Assembly (NCBI GenBank): GCA_005877525.1
Contig: VBON01000093.1
Coordinates: forward strand, 1 to 7,884
Source of the DNA: Nitrospirota bacterium
GTDB taxonomy: Bacteria; Nitrospirota; Nitrospiria; Nitrospirales; NS-4
Reading direction: 5' to 3'
DNA: 7,884 nt
The first letter of the stretch is position 1; every line of letters begins with the position of its first letter. Below are positions 6,657 through 7,884 of the stretch, piece after piece. The translations under genes and the position numbers were made by a program. Below the pieces are notes generated by a model. The model was not told the DNA's origin, ran no database searches, and saw only the letters and a program-made list of their open reading frames with translations.

Positions 6657-6702
6657 AAACACTAGGCAAAAAATGCCGGCTGTGTGAAAAGAAGCCCGTA
6701 TG

Positions 6703-6730
6703 GAGAAAAAGAGTCTGACTTGGCAGACTC
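6703..6730 (-). terminator. intrinsic terminator of the HD-GYP gene
   Basis: On the minus strand GAGTCTG (6730-6724) and CAGACTC (6717-6711) form a perfect 7-bp stem with a 6-nt loop, followed directly by TTTTTCTCC. It lies about 120 nt past the stop codon of the HD-GYP gene at 6850 and would separate that gene from the glycan operon. Confidence 0.8.
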
Positions 6731-6808
6731 AGGGTGGGTGTAATCGGGAAGGAGCTCGTCCTGGCGAGCTTGGGGTGGGCGGGGTGTGATAGTGGGTGCA
6801 ATAGTGAG
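6731..6808 (-). promoter_or_regulatory. C-rich, G-poor 3' UTR, possible Rho loading (rut-like) region
   Basis: Read as minus-strand RNA, this 78-nt stretch between the HD-GYP stop and the terminator hairpin has about 39 C and 9 G by hand count. It contains repeated CACCC-like motifs and only one short hairpin (6753-6770). A C-over-G bubble downstream of a stop codon is the known hallmark of Rho utilisation sites. The complementary plus strand has runs GGGG, GGG, GGGG and GGG between 6772 and 6796 that could also form a quadruplex with one long loop. Confidence 0.4.
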
Positions 6809-6849
6809 TTCGATCGCGGGACGCGCGAGGAAATGCCGCCGAATGGCAC

Positions 6850-7884
6850 TCAAGCGCGAAGGCTGTCTTGTTTTCGGTGAACGATTGAGCGGGCCAGTTC
6901 TTCGGCTTCTTCACGCAGCCGATTCCAGTCAGCATCGAGAAAATCACGAAAGACTTTCACCACCGCAGTATCGAATTGAATTCCGCTGTTCATAAGAATC
7001 TCGGATCGCGCATCTTCATAGGGGAGTGCTTTACGGTAGGGTCGATCCGAGGTCATCGCATCCAGCGTGTCGCCCACCGCGAAGATGCGGGCTCCGAGTG
7101 GTATCCCTTCACCGCTCAGTCCCTGCGGATATCCTTTCCCGTCCCATCGCTCGTGATGGCTATAGACGATGTCCAAGCCGCCTTCTAGGAACTTGATGCC
7201 GGAGAGCAGGTATCGGCCGCGCGCGGGGTGCTCCCGCATAACGGCCCATTCCTCTTCGGTCAACTTCCCGGGTTTGAAAAGAATCGCGTCGGCCACGCCG
7301 ATCTTGCCGATGTCGTGAAGGAAGACGCCGTATTCGATGTCTTTGAGCGCTTTGCCGTCGATTCCCATCGCGACGGCCAGCGCCTGCGAATACTTCATGA
7401 CGCGGAAAGAATGGGCATTCGTCTCCACGTCCCGACTCTCAAGGGCCGACCCGAGCGCCCACAAGGTCTGGCGATAGGCCTCCTCGAGTTCACAGACCGT
7501 GGTATTGAGATCGCGGGTGCGCTGATAGACCGCCCGTTCGATGAGCTCATAGTAGACACGTTCGTTCAACATTTGCCGGCGCCGCTGGAGCGCGCCGATG
7601 ATACAGGAGACCACCTCCTCCGGCGCTTGATCGGTGGTCACGCAGTCGAAGGCGCCTGCCCGCATCATCTCCAGCCCCACGGGCAGTTCGGACCGATCGA
7701 CGACGGCAATGACTTGGACGGCATAGTCGACGGTCTTGGCGTCGGACATCAGGTCCGCTCTGTTCAAGCGAAAGCTCTGGGCCGCCGGGGCATCGGCCGA
7801 AAGGTACATGAGCAACACAGCACAGGGCTGTTGCCGGAACATGGCCATCGCAGACTGCGCATCTGAAGCCGTCAGCACCTTTGC
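6850..7884 (-). CDS. HD-GYP domain c-di-GMP phosphodiesterase with degenerate receiver domain (5' end outside window)
   Basis: The frame is open through the right edge, so the N terminus is missing; a GTG at 7878 is in frame but is probably internal. Numbering from that GTG, residues 1-95 look like the body of a response-regulator receiver domain (TASDAQSAMAMFRQQPCAVLL). Residues about 96-145 form a helical linker (ERVYYELIERAVYQRTRDLN). Residues 145-330 are an HD-GYP domain with H188-D189 in HDIGKIG, HHERWDGKGYP (241-251), D270, and DAMTSDRPYR (273-282). The HD-GYP family hydrolyses cyclic di-GMP in the cytoplasm and its metal and GYP motifs are intact here, so the enzyme should be active. 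The expected receiver phospho-acceptor position reads Met (LLMYLS), and the usual Thr/Ser and Lys are not seen either. A terminator follows at 6703-6730, so it is a separate transcript from the glycan operon. Confidence 0.93.
   Translation of the reverse strand, partial: AKVLTASDAQSAMAMFRQQPCAVLLMYLSADAPAAQSFRLNRADLMSDAKTVDYAVQVIAVVDRSELPVGLEMMRAGAFDCVTTDQAPEEVVSCIIGALQRRRQMLNERVYYELIERAVYQRTRDLNTTVCELEEAYRQTLWALGSALESRDVETNAHSFRVMKYSQALAVAMGIDGKALKDIEYGVFLHDIGKIGVADAILFKPGKLTEEEWAVMREHPARGRYLLSGIKFLEGGLDIVYSHHERWDGKGYPQGLSGEGIPLGARIFAVGDTLDAMTSDRPYRKALPYEDARSEILMNSGIQFDTAVVKVFRDFLDADWNRLREEAEELARSIVHRKQDSLRA

Larger units (their letters stand above)
6454..6849. other. intergenic region between the HD-GYP gene and the glycan operon
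   Basis: This 396-bp gap has no supported gene. From the right it holds a C-rich (minus strand) stretch, an intrinsic terminator for the HD-GYP gene, a group of hairpins around 6608-6681, and then an AT-rich operator/promoter-like segment about 6510-6560 next to the glycan operon. Several open frames cross the C-rich part on the minus strand but carry the low-complexity Pro/Ser/His/Thr composition expected from base skew and have no convincing ribosome site. A further inverted repeat, AGCCGGC (6641-6647) with GCCGGCT (6675-6681), has no T-run after it. Confidence 0.7.

Noticed and set aside
6772..6796. G-quadruplex on the plus strand
   Set aside because: Four G-runs are present but the last loop is 9 nt, longer than the usual limit, and the G-richness is better explained as the complement of the C-rich 3' UTR.
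6652..6947. Three overlapping short minus-strand frames in the gap
   Set aside because: They cross the terminator and C-rich tract, read as Pro/Ser/His/Thr-rich peptides caused by base skew, and partly overlap the HD-GYP gene in another frame.
7228..7866. Plus-strand open frame of 212 codons
   Set aside because: It is antisense to the HD-GYP gene, whose catalytic motifs are complete; the frame is open because of codon bias.
1..7884. CRISPR array, tRNA/rRNA genes, insertion sequence or phage genes
   Set aside because: I saw no regularly spaced repeats, no tRNA-like cloverleaf, no transposase or integrase motifs and no terminal inverted repeats.

Overview
The window reads as part of a bacterial chromosome, moderately GC-rich, with tight gene packing and every supported gene on the minus strand. 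The gene families point to a free-living Gram-negative-type bacterium; the overall flavour (nonulosonic-acid-type surface glycan genes, a B12-binding radical SAM enzyme, HD-GYP signalling) would fit Nitrospirota or a similar phylum, but that placement is a guess and no marker gene is present to prove it.

Right part (6850-7884): the 3' portion of a gene for an HD-GYP cyclic-di-GMP phosphodiesterase, cut by the window edge. Its visible receiver-like domain lacks the usual phosphorylation residues. It is followed on the minus strand by a strongly C-rich, G-poor leader into a clear intrinsic terminator (6703-6730). The rest of the 396-bp gap (6454-6849) holds several hairpins and, close to the next gene, an AT-rich stretch with a perfect 18-bp palindrome and a second imperfect copy 22 bp away.

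Left and centre (6453 down to 1 and beyond): a single compact unit of seven genes, with overlaps or gaps of at most 11 bp, in transcription order: (1) a winged-helix protein fused to a Rossmann-type domain, probably the local regulator; (2) a Gfo/Idh/MocA NAD(P)-dependent sugar oxidoreductase; (3) a DegT/DnrJ/EryC1/StrS PLP-dependent sugar aminotransferase; (4) an acylneuraminate (CMP-nonulosonate) cytidylyltransferase; (5) an unrecognised 69-residue protein; (6) a DUF115 / MptE-like / Maf-core protein; (7) a B12-binding radical SAM enzyme that runs off the left edge.

Taken together, genes 2-4 and 6 look like part of a pathway that oxidises and aminates a sugar, activates a nonulosonic acid as CMP-sugar and transfers it to a surface protein or glycan. 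The radical SAM enzyme may modify the sugar or a lipid carrier. The nonulosonate synthase (NeuB-like), which the model requires, is not in the window. The likely new points are the regulator with its tandem operator-like sites, the DUF115 protein as a putative CMP-nonulosonate transferase rather than a pterin enzyme, the small coupled protein, and the pseudo-receiver on the HD-GYP protein.
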